A stretch of DNA of 64,000 nt from NCBI RefSeq assembly GCF_023195835.1, contig NZ_CP096199.1:2666001-2730000 (forward strand), written 5' to 3'. Shown piece by piece: positions 10,529 through 20,633 of the stretch; the stretch's first letter is position 1; each line of letters starts with the position of its first letter. Position numbers and translations under genes: made by a program. This DNA comes from Vibrio sinaloensis (GTDB lineage Bacteria > Pseudomonadota > Gammaproteobacteria > Enterobacterales > Vibrionaceae). The notes under the pieces are model-generated. The model was not told where the DNA came from. It saw only the letters and a program-made list of their open reading frames with translations, and searched no databases.

Positions 10529-12253
10529 TTAAAACGGAAAGAAAAGTGGGATTAGCGTCAGTACCAACGCAGAGTAAACAATGGAGATCGGTATACCCAC
10601 TCGAACATAATCAGTAATTGTGTAATTACCTACGCTATAAACCAATAGGTTGGTTTGATAGCCATAGGGTGAAATAAAACTGGCGCTGGCACCAAATAGA
10701 ACCGCCATAATAAACGGCATAGGATCAACACCATAGCCAAGCGCCATGCTGTAACCGAGAGGAAAGGCCAACGCCGCGGCAGCGTTGTTGGTAACCAGTT
10801 CGGTCAAAATCAGCGTCAACAAATAGGTCGCAACCAAAGCGCCAAATACGCCCCAACCGTTAAAGCCTTCGATAAACATTTGCCCAAGGCTTGCCGATAG
10901 CCCAGACGACAACATCAATTGAGCAATCGATAGCGCCGAACCAACAATCACCACGATATCGACAGGAAAACGTCGGCGTAGCTCCCCAAGCTGGATCACG
11001 CCACACAGCAGTGCAGCAATCAAAAACAGCGATAGCCCTTTAATAAGAGGGAACACACCCGCTAAAGCTAAGCCAATGACTGCGGCAAAACCGAGTAACA
11101 CTAAGGTGGATTTGCGACTGTCGAGACGTGCGCTTGAGTCGAGATCATTAACCAACACAAACTCTTTTCGATGAGCTTGACGCTCTTGCTCAAAGCGCTT
11201 ACCCGGAACCAGTACTAAAGTATCCCCGGCATTCAACGTGATGTTACCAAGTCCGCCTTGAAGTCGTTCGTGACCGCGGCGTATAGCGACCACTACCGCA
11301 TCAAAACGATCTCGGAAATGGCTCGACTTGAGGGTCTTATTACAAAAGCTTGCCGAGGAGCTGACCACGACTTCAACAAAACCTTGGCCATTGAGATGGT
11401 GTTGCCCAAACAGAGTAAGGCCCTGGATCTCTTGCAGTGTTGCGACGCTCTCGATATCTCCACAAAACAGCAATCTGTCACGCGCCTGCAACACAAACTC
11501 AGGATCAACTGAAGGCAAAGAGTGACCATCTCGCACCACTTCAGCGAGAAACAACTTACGCAGAGCCCGCAAATTGTTTTCACTGATACTACGACCGACC
11601 AAAGGAGAGCCTGGCTCGACACGCGCCTCAAGAAAATAGGGTAAATCTTCCTGACTGTGATCATCGTAATTTGGCAGCAGGTAACTGATCGGGATCAGGA
11701 TCAACAGTCCACCAACAAGCACAGATAGGCCGATCATGGTTGGCGCAAAAAAGTTCAAACTGGGCAGTCCTGCATCTTCAACAAAGCTGTTGATGATCAA
11801 GTTAGTCGAGGTGCCGATCAAAGTTAGGGTGCCACCAAAGATCGCCGCATAAGAGAGTGGGATCAACAAACGTGATGGTGCATGTTGCTGATTGCGTTTG
11901 ATCGCGCCAATCAGCGACACCACCACCGCGGTGTTATTGGTGAACGAAGAGAGCAATGCAGTAGAGAGCCCCATCTTGGCCACCACTACCGCTAAACAGC
12001 CGGTAGACAAAGAACGGCTTACCCAGCTGATTAAACGGGTTTTCTCTAGTGCTGCCGAGGCCAAGATCAGCAACACCAGAGTAAGCAGTGACGAGTTAGT
12101 AAAGTTAGTGGCAACATCGCCAAGCTCAATCATCCCGGCTATAAACGCGACAAACGCCGCCCCCGCAAAGATGAAACTTGGCTTAATTCGTGTTGTGAGT
12201 AGGCAGGTGATAATCGCCAATAACATCGCTAACACAAAACCTTGTTGCCACAT
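10529..12253 (-). CDS. SLC13-type permease with two RCK_C (TrkA-C) domains, probable sulfate importer
   Basis: A 574-residue inner-membrane protein. Hydrophobic helices fill about residues 1-195 and 380-574. Between them are two cytosolic RCK_C-like domains (about 205-280, with VEPGSPLVGRSISENNLR, and 285-355, with LNAGDTLVLVPGKRF). SFTNNTAVVVSL and LVTNNAAAALAFPL are the paired TNN motifs of the divalent anion:sodium symporter fold. Its position between cysN and cysC suggests that it imports sulfate, perhaps with sodium. That is inference; thiosulfate or another anion is possible. The gene starts 24 bp after cysN. Confidence 0.88.
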   Translation of the reverse strand: MWQQGFVLAMLLAIITCLLTTRIKPSFIFAGAAFVAFIAGMIELGDVATNFTNSSLLTLVLLILASAALEKTRLISWVSRSLSTGCLAVVVAKMGLSTALLSSFTNNTAVVVSLIGAIKRNQQHAPSRLLIPLSYAAIFGGTLTLIGTSTNLIINSFVEDAGLPSLNFFAPTMIGLSVLVGGLLILIPISYLLPNYDDHSQEDLPYFLEARVEPGSPLVGRSISENNLRALRKLFLAEVVRDGHSLPSVDPEFVLQARDRLLFCGDIESVATLQEIQGLTLFGQHHLNGQGFVEVVVSSSASFCNKTLKSSHFRDRFDAVVVAIRRGHERLQGGLGNITLNAGDTLVLVPGKRFEQERQAHRKEFVLVNDLDSSARLDSRKSTLVLLGFAAVIGLALAGVFPLIKGLSLFLIAALLCGVIQLGELRRRFPVDIVVIVGSALSIAQLMLSSGLSASLGQMFIEGFNGWGVFGALVATYLLTLILTELVTNNAAAALAFPLGYSMALGYGVDPMPFIMAVLFGASASFISPYGYQTNLLVYSVGNYTITDYVRVGIPISIVYSALVLTLIPLFFPF

Positions 12254-12277
12254 AAGCTTACCTATCGCCTTCGCTGA

Positions 12278-13720
12278 CTATTTGAGTAGTCGGCTGATAT
12301 CTTTCGCTTCCCAGTGCGGGAAGTGCTTGCGAACCAGTGCATTAAGCTCAAGTTCAAACGCTGAGATATCCGTGGCTTTTTGCTCCACTTGCGACAAGCT
12401 CTCACGCACCAAACCCGCACCGACGGTAACATTGCTCAAACGGTCAATGATGATGAAACCACCCGTGTCTTGGCATGATAAGTAAGCGTCCACGGCCACC
12501 GACTCGGTAAGCGTCCACTCACATAAGCCAATACCATTCAATGGCAGCTCAACCGCAGAGTGAGTCGACAGATGGTTAATATCATATTGATGACGAATCG
12601 CTTCCACTCGACCTACGGTCTTCTTGCCGGCGATCTTGATGTCGTACTCGCGGCCCGGTTGCAAAGGTTGCTCGGTCATCCAAACCACATCGGCTAGCAG
12701 GTGGTTCGTCGACTCGACTTGAGCGTTGTCGAGCACAATCAGATCACCGCGGCTAATATCAATTTCATCTTGCAGAGTTAAGGTCACCGCCAAGCCTGCT
12801 TGCGCTTGTTCAATATCACCGTCAAAAGTGACAATACGTGCAACTTTCGATGTCTTACCCGAAGGCAACGCCTTGACCGAGTCGCCGACTTTTATCGAGC
12901 CAGAAGCAATCGTGCCGGCAAAACCGCGGAAGTCGAGGTTCGGTCGATTCACGTACTGCACCGGGAAACGGAACTCACCAATCTCCTTCTCGTGGTCAAC
13001 GTCCACGTTTTCCAACAATTCAAGCAAAGGCGCGCCATCAAACCAACCTAACTTCTCACTTGGCTCGACCACGTTATCACCCTCTAGCGCCGATAACGGA
13101 ATGATCTGAATATCGATTTCACCATGAAGGTTTTTCGAGAACTCTAAATATTCGTCGCGGATCTGCTCAAAACGTTGCTGTGAATAATCGACAAGATCCA
13201 TTTTATTCACTGCTACGACAAAGTGTTTGATCCCCAATAGATTTGAGATAAACGAATGACGTCGAGTTTGATCCAAAACGCCTTTGCGAGCATCAATCAA
13301 GATCACTGCCAGATCACAGGTCGAGGCGCCCGTAGCCATATTACGTGTGTACTGCTCATGCCCCGGCGTATCGGCGATAATGAACTTACGTTTCTGAGTC
13401 GAGAAGTAACGGTAAGCGACATCAATGGTAATCCCCTGCTCGCGCTCAGCTTGCAGGCCATCGACCAATAGAGCCAAGTCGGGACGCTCGCCCGTGGTAC
13501 CGACGCGCTGACTGTCGTTGTGTACCGCGGCCAATTGATCTTCATATATTTGCTTCGAATCATGGAGCAAACGGCCAATCAGAGTACTTTTGCCGTCGTC
13601 TACCGAGCCACAGGTTAGGAATCTAAGTAGTGACTTGTACTGGTGCTGTTTCAGGTATCCTTCGATACCAAGCTCGTCGAGTTGAGCTTCAACTGCGCTA
13701 TTCATCTTGTTAATCCTCAA
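12278..13720 (-). CDS. cysN: Sulfate adenylyltransferase subunit 1 (GTPase)
   Basis: The GTPase subunit of ATP sulfurylase; GTP hydrolysis drives formation of APS by CysD. The 480-residue protein has an EF-Tu-like G domain: [15 protein letters not shown] (P-loop, about residues 37-51), [11 protein letters not shown] (switch I), [17 protein letters not shown] (switch II) and NKMDLVDYS, followed by two beta-barrel domains. There is no CysC fusion, consistent with a separate cysC. It begins 3 bp after the cysD stop, so the two are translationally linked. Confidence 0.96.
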   Translation of the reverse strand: MRINKMNSAVEAQLDELGIEGYLKQHQYKSLLRFLTCGSVDDGKSTLIGRLLHDSKQIYEDQLAAVHNDSQRVGTTGERPDLALLVDGLQAEREQGITIDVAYRYFSTQKRKFIIADTPGHEQYTRNMATGASTCDLAVILIDARKGVLDQTRRHSFISNLLGIKHFVVAVNKMDLVDYSQQRFEQIRDEYLEFSKNLHGEIDIQIIPLSALEGDNVVEPSEKLGWFDGAPLLELLENVDVDHEKEIGEFRFPVQYVNRPNLDFRGFAGTIASGSIKVGDSVKALPSGKTSKVARIVTFDGDIEQAQAGLAVTLTLQDEIDISRGDLIVLDNAQVESTNHLLADVVWMTEQPLQPGREYDIKIAGKKTVGRVEAIRHQYDINHLSTHSAVELPLNGIGLCEWTLTESVAVDAYLSCQDTGGFIIIDRLSNVTVGAGLVRESLSQVEQKATDISAFELELNALVRKHFPHWEAKDISRLLK

Positions 13721-13723
13721 TCC

Positions 13724-14632
13724 TTAGAAGTAGCCTTGGCGTTTTTTCAGTTCCATCGATCCAGACTGATCGTGGTCGATCGCTCGGCCTTGGCGCTCAC
13801 TTGATGTGGCCACTAACATCTCTTCGATGATGCCCGTGAGTGTATTAGCTTCAGACTCAATTGCCCCTGTCAGTGGGTAGCAGCCCAAGGTACGGAAGCG
13901 GACACTCTTGTGCTCGATCTTCTCACCCGGTTCGAGCTTCATTCGATCATCATCAACCATGATCAACATGCCATCGCGCTCGACCACTGGGCGGGTATCC
14001 GCCAAGTAAAGGGGGACAATTTCAATGTTTTCTAGGTAGATGTACTGCCAGATATCGAGCTCAGTCCAGTTGGACAATGGGAACACACGAATGCTTTCCC
14101 CTTTATTGATCTGGCCGTTATAAGTACGCCATAGCTCAGGGCGTTGGTTTTTAGGATCCCAGGTATGGTTCTTATCACGGAATGAATAAACACGCTCTTT
14201 GGCTCGGGATTTCTCCTCATCACGACGAGCGCCACCAAACGCCGCATCAAAACCATACTTGTTCAGCGCTTGCTTTAAGCCTTGCGTTTTCATAATGTCG
14301 GTGTGCTTCGACGAACCATGAGTAAAAGGACTGCACCCCATCGCCAAACCTTCTGGGTTCTTGTGCACTAAAAGCTCAAACCCATACTTCTCTGCGGTTT
14401 TATCGCGAAACTTGATCATCTCCTTAAACTTCCAGTCGGTATCGACATGCAAGAGTGGGAATGGAATCTTGCCCGGATAAAACGCTTTGCGTGCCAAATG
14501 AAGCATGACCGACGAATCTTTACCGATCGAATACATCATCACTGGGTTATCAAACTCAGCGGCAACTTCACGAATAATGTGAATACTCTCCGCTTCGAGT
14601 TGTTTTAAGTGGGTTAAACGTTCTTGGTCCAT
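13724..14632 (-). CDS. cysD: Sulfate adenylyltransferase subunit 2
   Basis: The adenylyl-transferring subunit of ATP sulfurylase; makes APS from sulfate and ATP. The 302-residue protein belongs to the PP-loop superfamily: [20 protein letters not shown] (about residues 33-52) is the ATP pyrophosphate loop. [21 protein letters not shown] and the C-terminal [12 protein letters not shown] are CysD-specific. The length equals that of the E. coli protein. Lies 58 bp downstream of cobA and 3 bp upstream of cysN. Confidence 0.97.
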   Translation of the reverse strand: MDQERLTHLKQLEAESIHIIREVAAEFDNPVMMYSIGKDSSVMLHLARKAFYPGKIPFPLLHVDTDWKFKEMIKFRDKTAEKYGFELLVHKNPEGLAMGCSPFTHGSSKHTDIMKTQGLKQALNKYGFDAAFGGARRDEEKSRAKERVYSFRDKNHTWDPKNQRPELWRTYNGQINKGESIRVFPLSNWTELDIWQYIYLENIEIVPLYLADTRPVVERDGMLIMVDDDRMKLEPGEKIEHKSVRFRTLGCYPLTGAIESEANTLTGIIEEMLVATSSERQGRAIDHDQSGSMELKKRQGYF

Positions 14633-14690
14633 GTTAGTTGCTTCCTTTACGGCTCAACGAGCCTGTGGCTAATCTAAATAATGGCGTGAG

Positions 14691-15563
14691 TTAGGCAGTC
14701 TGACGCTGCATGTTCTTGGTCGCTTCAGGCTGCGGCTCGAACCAAGCCAACTGCTCTGACAGAGACACAACCTCACCGATCACAATCAGTGACGGCGATT
14801 GCGCGTCTTTTGCGAGGTCAGCGAGTTGAGCTAACTGACCTTTGAATACTTTTTGTTGGCGCTGAGTACCGCGCTCGATGATGGCGATCGGGGTATCAGC
14901 TTGGCGTCCATGCTCAATCAATTGGGCTTGAATGTACTCCGACTTCATCAAACCCATGTAAATCACTAGGGTTTGGTTGCCGCGTGCAAGCGTTGACCAA
15001 TCCATCTGGTCGCTTTCTGCTTTGAGATGACCGGTGATGAACATCGCCGACTGGGCGTAATCGCGATGAGTTAATGGAATCCCGGCGTACGCTGTTGCCC
15101 CCGCTGCTGCGGTAATACCAGGCACAACGTGGAAAGAGACGCCCGCTGCGGCTAACACTTCGAGCTCCTCGCCACCGCGACCGAAAATAAACGGATCGCC
15201 ACCTTTAATCCGCACAACCCGATGGCCTTTTAAAGCAAAGTCGAGCAACAGTTGGTTGGTTTTCTCTTGAGGGACGCTGTGATGACCGGCGCGCTTGCCA
15301 ACGCAGACTAAAATGGCGTCACTAGGGACCAGCGCCATAATGTCATCCGACACTAGGTAGTCGTACAGCACTACGTCGGCTTGCTGCAGAAAGCGCATCG
15401 CTTTGATAGTCAGTAACTCGACATCGCCCGGGCCTGAGCCCACTAGCGCCACTTCGCCGTGTCCGAGCACGCTAGTGCCGATGGAGTTCAAATCTGCTTG
15501 ATTGTTACGCTGTGCGCGCTGATTGCTCAGAGGAAATTGAGAAATCGTATCCTTGCTCGCCAT
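14691..15563 (-). CDS. cobA: Uroporphyrinogen-III C-methyltransferase
   Basis: Makes precorrin-2 from uroporphyrinogen III with two SAM molecules, the first committed step to siroheme, the cofactor of sulfite reductase CysI. The 290-residue protein has the SUMT signatures [18 protein letters not shown] (about 38-55), [17 protein letters not shown] and [21 protein letters not shown]. It lacks the CysG-type N-terminal dehydrogenase/ferrochelatase domain, so those steps must be encoded elsewhere. Placement at the head of the cysD-cysN operon links siroheme supply to sulfate assimilation. Confidence 0.94.
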   Translation of the reverse strand: MASKDTISQFPLSNQRAQRNNQADLNSIGTSVLGHGEVALVGSGPGDVELLTIKAMRFLQQADVVLYDYLVSDDIMALVPSDAILVCVGKRAGHHSVPQEKTNQLLLDFALKGHRVVRIKGGDPFIFGRGGEELEVLAAAGVSFHVVPGITAAAGATAYAGIPLTHRDYAQSAMFITGHLKAESDQMDWSTLARGNQTLVIYMGLMKSEYIQAQLIEHGRQADTPIAIIERGTQRQQKVFKGQLAQLADLAKDAQSPSLIVIGEVVSLSEQLAWFEPQPEATKNMQRQTA

Positions 15564-15822
15564 AATGTCGCCCTATCTGGTTGGTTTAAGCATTATGGCG
15601 ATCTGATCATATTACCTGAAATTCTAAAATTTCATTTTTTATACCTTTTTATGATAAGTCGTTGGCATCAAGGTGTTCACTGCTTAATCGTTTTTGAGAG
15701 ATTCTCAACAGAACAGCGTATAGCACTCGGCTTACATCACAATTTGCTACTGACTGAAATCATTGTTTCATTTCATTTTGTTACATTATGCAGGTCTATA
15801 GAAACGCTATCGGAGCTAAAAA

Positions 15823-17784
15823 ATGAAAGTAGCAGTGAAACCTCTGTCTCTTGCCGTACTGGGCGGTATGTTGACTATGGCAGGTCCGGCAATGGCAGAT
15901 ACGATCAAACTTCGTATTGTCGAAACGACTGATATTCACACCAACGTAATGGATTATGACTACTACAAAGATAAGCCATCACAGAAGATTGGCCTTACTC
16001 GCACTGCTACTCTTGTTAAGCAAGCGCGCGCCGAGGTAGAGAACAGTGTCTTAGTTGACAATGGTGACCTTATCCAAGGCAGCCCGATGGGCGATTACAT
16101 GGCAGCGAAAGGCATCGAAAAAGGCGAGGTTCACCCTGTCTACAAAGCGATGAATCAGCTGAGCTATGATGTCGGTAACATCGGTAACCACGAGTTTAAC
16201 TACGGTCTTGAGTTCCTGGCTGAAACCATCAACGATGCGGATTTCCCCTACGTCAGTGCCAACGTTTTCGACCAGAAAACCGGCGAACACTACTTCAAAC
16301 CCTACATTATTAAGTCGCATACCTTTAAAGACGTAGATGGCGTAGAGCACGAGATCAAGGTTGGCTACATTGGCTTCGTTCCACCACAAATTATGGTGTG
16401 GGATAAGAAAAACCTAGAAGGTAAAGTCTTTGCTAAAGACATCAAAGCAACCGCTGAAGAGCTGGTGCCTAAGATGAAAGCCGAAGGCGCTGACGTTATC
16501 GTGGCGATTCCACACTCAGGCGTCTCTGCCGATCCACATAAAGTGGGTGCAGAAAACTCGACATACTACTTATCTAAGGTAGAAGGCATCGATGCGATCG
16601 CCTTTGGCCACTCACACGCGGTATTCCCAGGTAAAGGTTTTGACAACATTCCAGGTGTCGATAACACCAACGGCACCATCAATGGCGTAGCCGCTGTCAT
16701 GCCAGGGCGCTGGGGTAGCCACGTCGGTGTGATTGACCTTGAGCTAAAAGAAAAAGATGGTCAGTGGGTCGTGGTTAAGGGCCAAACGGAAGCTCGCCCT
16801 ATCTACGACAAGCAAGCGAAGAAATCTTTAGCTGAAGCGGACGCTGAGATGGTGAAAGCGCTTGAAGCAGACCACAAAGGCACACGCGACTTCGTCAACC
16901 AGCCTATTGGTAAGGCAAGTGATGTGATGTACAGCTTCTTGGCGCTTGTCCAAGATGACCCAACGGTACAGATCGTCAACCTAGCGCAAAAAGATTACGT
17001 CGAGCGCTTTATCCAAGGTGACCCAGATCTTGCCGATATTCCAGTCCTTTCAGCCGCAGCGCCATTTAAGGCAGGCGGCCGCAAAAACGACCCAGCTAAC
17101 TTTACCGAAGTAGAGTCAGGCCAACTGACTTTCCGTAATGCGGCTGACCTTTACCTCTATCCGAACACGCTTGTGGCGATGAAGGTAACAGGTAAAGAAG
17201 TGAAAGAGTGGTTGGAGTGTACCGCTGGTCAGTTTAAGCAAATCGACGTAAACAGCACCGAACCGCAACACCTTATCGATTGGGATGGCTTCCGTACTTA
17301 TAACTTCGACGTTATTGACGGCTTGAACTACCAAATCGATGTCACTAAACCCGCCAAATACGACGGTGACTGTAAGCCAGTTAACGCTGACGCTGAGCGT
17401 ATTGTGAATTTGACTTACCAAGGTAAGCCAATTGATATGAAGCAAGACTTCATCATCGCCACCAATAACTACCGTGCCTACAGCAACAAGTTCCCGGGTA
17501 CAGGCTCTGAGTTTGTAGCGTTCGATTCACCAGATGAGAACCGTTCGGTTATTGCGTCTTACATTACTCGCGTAAGTAACGAGCAAGGTGAGTTCACTCC
17601 AAGTGCAGACAACAACTGGACCTTTGCGCCAATTCAGTCAGACAAGCAGTTGGACATCCGCTTTGAAACATCACCAAGCGAAAAAGCTGCGAAGTTCATT
17701 GAAGAGAAAGGTCAATACCCAATGAAACGTGTTGGCACTGACGATGTTGGCTTTGCGGTTTACCAAATTGACTTGCAAAAGTAA
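15823..17784 (+). CDS. cpdB: 2',3'-cyclic-nucleotide 2'-phosphodiesterase / 3'-nucleotidase
   Basis: A periplasmic enzyme that hydrolyses 2',3'-cyclic nucleotides and 3'-nucleotides, releasing nucleosides and phosphate. The 653-residue precursor has a signal peptide ending ...GPAMA at residue 25. Metallophosphoesterase motifs follow: TTDIHT (35-40), DNGDLIQG (79-86), GNHEFNYG (121-128) and GHSHA. A C-terminal 5'-nucleotidase domain binds the substrate. The length matches E. coli CpdB (647). It is divergent from cobA. The 259-bp region between them has two copies of TTGTTWCAT (15763-15771, 15778-15786). Confidence 0.94.
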   Translation: MKVAVKPLSLAVLGGMLTMAGPAMADTIKLRIVETTDIHTNVMDYDYYKDKPSQKIGLTRTATLVKQARAEVENSVLVDNGDLIQGSPMGDYMAAKGIEKGEVHPVYKAMNQLSYDVGNIGNHEFNYGLEFLAETINDADFPYVSANVFDQKTGEHYFKPYIIKSHTFKDVDGVEHEIKVGYIGFVPPQIMVWDKKNLEGKVFAKDIKATAEELVPKMKAEGADVIVAIPHSGVSADPHKVGAENSTYYLSKVEGIDAIAFGHSHAVFPGKGFDNIPGVDNTNGTINGVAAVMPGRWGSHVGVIDLELKEKDGQWVVVKGQTEARPIYDKQAKKSLAEADAEMVKALEADHKGTRDFVNQPIGKASDVMYSFLALVQDDPTVQIVNLAQKDYVERFIQGDPDLADIPVLSAAAPFKAGGRKNDPANFTEVESGQLTFRNAADLYLYPNTLVAMKVTGKEVKEWLECTAGQFKQIDVNSTEPQHLIDWDGFRTYNFDVIDGLNYQIDVTKPAKYDGDCKPVNADAERIVNLTYQGKPIDMKQDFIIATNNYRAYSNKFPGTGSEFVAFDSPDENRSVIASYITRVSNEQGEFTPSADNNWTFAPIQSDKQLDIRFETSPSEKAAKFIEEKGQYPMKRVGTDDVGFAVYQIDLQK

Positions 17785-17800
17785 TCATCAAAACTAGTCT

Positions 17801-17829
17801 AAGCCGCGACTTTGTTCGCGGCTTTTTTA
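17801..17829 (+). terminator. Terminator of cpdB
   Basis: GCCGCGA and TCGCGGC form a 7-bp stem with a 6-nt loop, followed by TTTTTTA. It starts 17 bp after the cpdB stop. Confidence 0.85.
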
Positions 17830-17890
17830 TTTTTCAGCCTCTAACAAAGCGCGTAGAATCTAGCCATCAACACTCATTAAGTACGCCAAG

Positions 17891-18454
17891 ATGTTACAGG
17901 GATTTCAGCAACAACTGATCGATTATGGTTTCACCGCGAGCGAAACGAAAAAGCTCATTGATTCTGCTCAACTCATCGAGCTGCCGACGCGCCATATCTT
18001 ACTCCATCAAGGTCAAGTCGCGACTGAGATCTATTTACTGCTGGAGGGCGTCTGTCATTCGGCTTATCTCACCAATCAAGGGAAAGAGTTCAGTAAAGAG
18101 TTCTATTGGGAGAATGACTGGATCATTGGTTTCGAAAGTTTGATTAAGCAACAAGCTTCGCCGTACTTATTGGAGTCGCTGACTCCCTGCACCCTTATCA
18201 CCTTGCCAGTCGATACACTTCGAGTGTGGCGTGAGGATAAACACAGCATTTATCTTAAGTTGCTCGAGACACAATTAATGCATAAAGAAAACAAAGAGCG
18301 CTTTATGCTGCTGTACAGCCCAGAACAACGTTACCAGCTGTTTTGTCAAAACTTCCCTCATCTTCTCGATCGACTTAACGATTACCAGATAGCGGCATAC
18401 CTCGGGATTACTCCTATCAGCTTGAGTCGCATCAAAAAGCGGGCGCAAAGTTAA
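17891..18454 (+). CDS. Crp/Fnr-type regulator with cyclic-nucleotide-binding-like domain
   Basis: A 187-residue protein. An N-terminal cNMP-binding-like beta barrel (about residues 20-115, with TRHILLHQGQVATEIYLLLEGVCHSAYLTNQGKEF) is followed by a long helix and a short helix-turn-helix, YQIAAYLGITPISLSRIKKR (about 165-184). It lacks the full winged domain of CRP and the Fnr cysteines. The barrel lacks the typical phosphate-binding RTA motif of CRP, so cAMP binding is doubtful. Similar proteins are usually listed as Crp/Fnr-family regulators of unknown target. No neighbour clearly suggests a regulon. Confidence 0.8.
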   Translation: MLQGFQQQLIDYGFTASETKKLIDSAQLIELPTRHILLHQGQVATEIYLLLEGVCHSAYLTNQGKEFSKEFYWENDWIIGFESLIKQQASPYLLESLTPCTLITLPVDTLRVWREDKHSIYLKLLETQLMHKENKERFMLLYSPEQRYQLFCQNFPHLLDRLNDYQIAAYLGITPISLSRIKKRAQS

Positions 18455-18527
18455 CAATTGTTAATGTCGAACCGGATTGAAGTTGCTACATTCGCGCTAG
18501 TTCAGCAGCAACAAGGCTAAAAGCATA

Positions 18528-18980
18528 ATGATCGATTGGCAGCTCATCCCGTTTTCTCAACTCACCACGACTCAGCTTTATCAATTACTCAAATTGCGTG
18601 TTGATGTGTTCGTAGTTGAACAAACCTGTCCCTATCCAGAGTTGGATGATAAAGATCATCAACCGGGTGTACATCATCTACTTGGTTATCAAAATGGCCA
18701 ATTGGTTGCTTGTGCCAGGTTGCTGCCCAAAGGCATCAGTTACCCAAACGTGAGTATTGGACGTGTCGCGACCTCAATCGATCAGCGCAAGGGAGGGCTT
18801 GGCCACCAACTACTCAAGCAAGCACTGGATGGTTGTCAGCGATTGTGGCCACAAGAGAGCATAGAGATAGGTGCGCAGCAACATCTGCATGATTTTTACC
18901 AGCAACATGGCTTTGTGCAAACATCCGACATGTATCTTGAAGACGATATTCCCCATATCGACATGAAGCTTGAGAAGTAA
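18528..18980 (+). CDS. elaA: ElaA-like GNAT N-acetyltransferase
   Basis: A 150-residue acetyl-CoA-dependent transferase of the GNAT superfamily. ElaA-family traits are the start (WQLIPFSQLTTTQLYQLLKLRVDVFVVEQTCPYPELDDKD), CARLLPKG, and SIGRVATSIDQRKGGLGHQLL, which contains the acetyl-CoA pyrophosphate loop (RKGGLG, about residues 86-91). The YQQHGF segment is the usual GNAT C-terminal strand. The substrate is unknown in E. coli as well. The start has no strong ribosome binding site. A DMT transporter follows directly. Confidence 0.88.
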   Translation: MIDWQLIPFSQLTTTQLYQLLKLRVDVFVVEQTCPYPELDDKDHQPGVHHLLGYQNGQLVACARLLPKGISYPNVSIGRVATSIDQRKGGLGHQLLKQALDGCQRLWPQESIEIGAQQHLHDFYQQHGFVQTSDMYLEDDIPHIDMKLEK

Positions 18981-18981
18981 C

Positions 18982-19884
18982 GTGCCACGCTCAGTCACAT
19001 ACAGTGCAATATTACTGCTCATAATTGGCAACTTGGCTGCATCGTTATCGGATGGGGCGGTTAAATTGCTAGATGGCGAAGTTACGACCTTTCAGTATGT
19101 CTTTCTGCGCCAGTTGATTTCGACCTTGGTCATCTTGCCATTTTGGCTTGCTCAAACACCCGATGTCAGGCGATTAAGAAGCCCCAAACTCAACCTGTTT
19201 CGAGCGCATCTGATTATTATCGGCAGCGGCTGTATGGTGGTGGCGATAACCCACCTCACCTTAGCGACAGCCAATGCCGTTTTCTACGCGGCGCCATTAT
19301 TGATGTTGCCTTTAGCTGTATTGCTTCTTAATGAAAAAACATCGCTTAGTCGTTGGATAGCGTCAATGTTCGGTTTTGCAGGTGTGTTGGTGGTCCTGCG
19401 CCCTTCCGAGTTTCACTGGGCAGCTTTGTTTGCCCTAGGCACCACCTTTACTCTCGCGCTCTTTCATCTCACTGCTCGTAAACTCCCGAGTGAGCAAAAT
19501 GTGATTACCACGCTGTTCTGGACTTCTCTGTTATCGATACCAGTATCTGCGTTGCTGGCCTGGATAGCCTGGACACCAATATCCCTCTACCATTTACTCC
19601 TTATTCTAGGCAGTGCCAGCTTGATATTACTTTACAACGGCCTGGCCGTTATTGCTTATCGACGCGCCCCTGCAGGTAATATTGCCATCGCTGAGAACTC
19701 AGGCCTCATCTTTGTGGTACTACTTGGGGTGATAGGGTTTAACGAAGTACCTGATGGGTTAACGGCACTAGGGATCATCATGATTGTCATACCACTAATG
19801 CCTTGGCAACGCTACACTCAACCGCTGCGTCACTTACTACGGCCAAAACCGCCATCAGAGAGACGAAAGAACATCACCGATTGA
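18982..19884 (+). CDS. DMT-superfamily (EamA) transporter
   Basis: An inner-membrane protein of about 300 residues with ten predicted membrane helices in two EamA repeats (first from about 10-135, second from about 145-285). LLDGEVTTFQYVFLRQLISTLVI near the start and FNEVPDGLTALGIIMIVIPLM near the end are typical. Proteins of this class export metabolites; the substrate cannot be read from sequence. I chose GTG at 18982, 1 bp after the elaA stop, with GAGAAG upstream. A TTG at 18970 in the same frame is a less likely start. The last 55 bp overlap the convergent ytfB gene. Confidence 0.85.
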   Translation: MPRSVTYSAILLLIIGNLAASLSDGAVKLLDGEVTTFQYVFLRQLISTLVILPFWLAQTPDVRRLRSPKLNLFRAHLIIIGSGCMVVAITHLTLATANAVFYAAPLLMLPLAVLLLNEKTSLSRWIASMFGFAGVLVVLRPSEFHWAALFALGTTFTLALFHLTARKLPSEQNVITTLFWTSLLSIPVSALLAWIAWTPISLYHLLLILGSASLILLYNGLAVIAYRRAPAGNIAIAENSGLIFVVLLGVIGFNEVPDGLTALGIIMIVIPLMPWQRYTQPLRHLLRPKPPSERRKNITD

Positions 19885-20402
19885 TCGCTCTTTTCCAGTT
19901 GCAGTATATCGAGTTGGCCATTCTCCGCCAGTTTGAATCGAACCAATTGGCCTTGCCTAATTTGACTCAGTGGTTTGTCCGAGCCTTCTACTTTAACCAG
20001 AGCGTTCAAGTCGGCCATCGCTAAGCCATTGCTGCGAAAAACCTGAGCTAAGGTATCACCACTTTTGACTTGATACTCTTTCCATATCTCAGATGCTGGG
20101 GCTTGTTGCGCGGCGTTTTGCTGTTCACTCAAACTTCGAGTATTAATTTCTACAGAGACACGCTCATTGACTTGAGGTGCGAGTGGATCGCTCGGCGATT
20201 CCTCGCTTGGGGTAGGCAGAATCAACAAAACAAGTAAAAGCGGAACCAAAACCATTAACGCACGCTGATGCAACCTTGGTAGTATTTGCCAGCGTTGTTT
20301 TATCTTGTTGATCGTTTTAGACCAGTCTATCGCGCTGAATCTTGCTTTTAGCTGCTCAACATAATCTACTTGCTGCTGTCTCTTTTTCTTTCTGCGATTC
20401 AT
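19830..20402 (-). CDS. ytfB: YtfB-like OapA-domain cell-division protein
   Basis: A 190-residue protein with a basic N-terminus (RRKKKRQQQ), one membrane helix (about 48-63, VLVPLLLVLLILP), a spacer, and a C-terminal OapA/LysM-like domain beginning YQVKSGDTLAQVFRSNGL (about 109). This matches E. coli YtfB, a single-pass protein that binds glycans and localises to the division site. E. coli ytfB also lies next to fklB, in the same divergent arrangement as here. The 3' end overlaps the DMT transporter gene by 55 bp on the opposite strand. Confidence 0.85.
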   Translation of the reverse strand: MNRRKKKRQQQVDYVEQLKARFSAIDWSKTINKIKQRWQILPRLHQRALMVLVPLLLVLLILPTPSEESPSDPLAPQVNERVSVEINTRSLSEQQNAAQQAPASEIWKEYQVKSGDTLAQVFRSNGLAMADLNALVKVEGSDKPLSQIRQGQLVRFKLAENGQLDILQLEKSDQSVMFFRLSDGGFGRSK

Positions 20403-20633
20403 CGCACCTTATCTCCAAACGACTGTCATCATCAGTATAAAAACCAAGAGGCCATCAGTATAGGAATTTTGGCGATTGTTGGTAATGACTCGGTCAAATT
20501 TAAGCGAAAACAGGTCAAAAAGAGAAGCTGATCTCATCGTCAACTGCGCGAGACGAATCGGTTCGAACCATTTCATCAGACGCTCAGAACTGGTATCCTT
20601 GACGGCTTTACACACGATAAAAAGAGAGACACT

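Noticed and set aside
15459..15932. Plus-strand 157-codon frame between cobA and cpdB
   Set aside because: It overlaps the start of both well-supported genes in other frames and has no family features.
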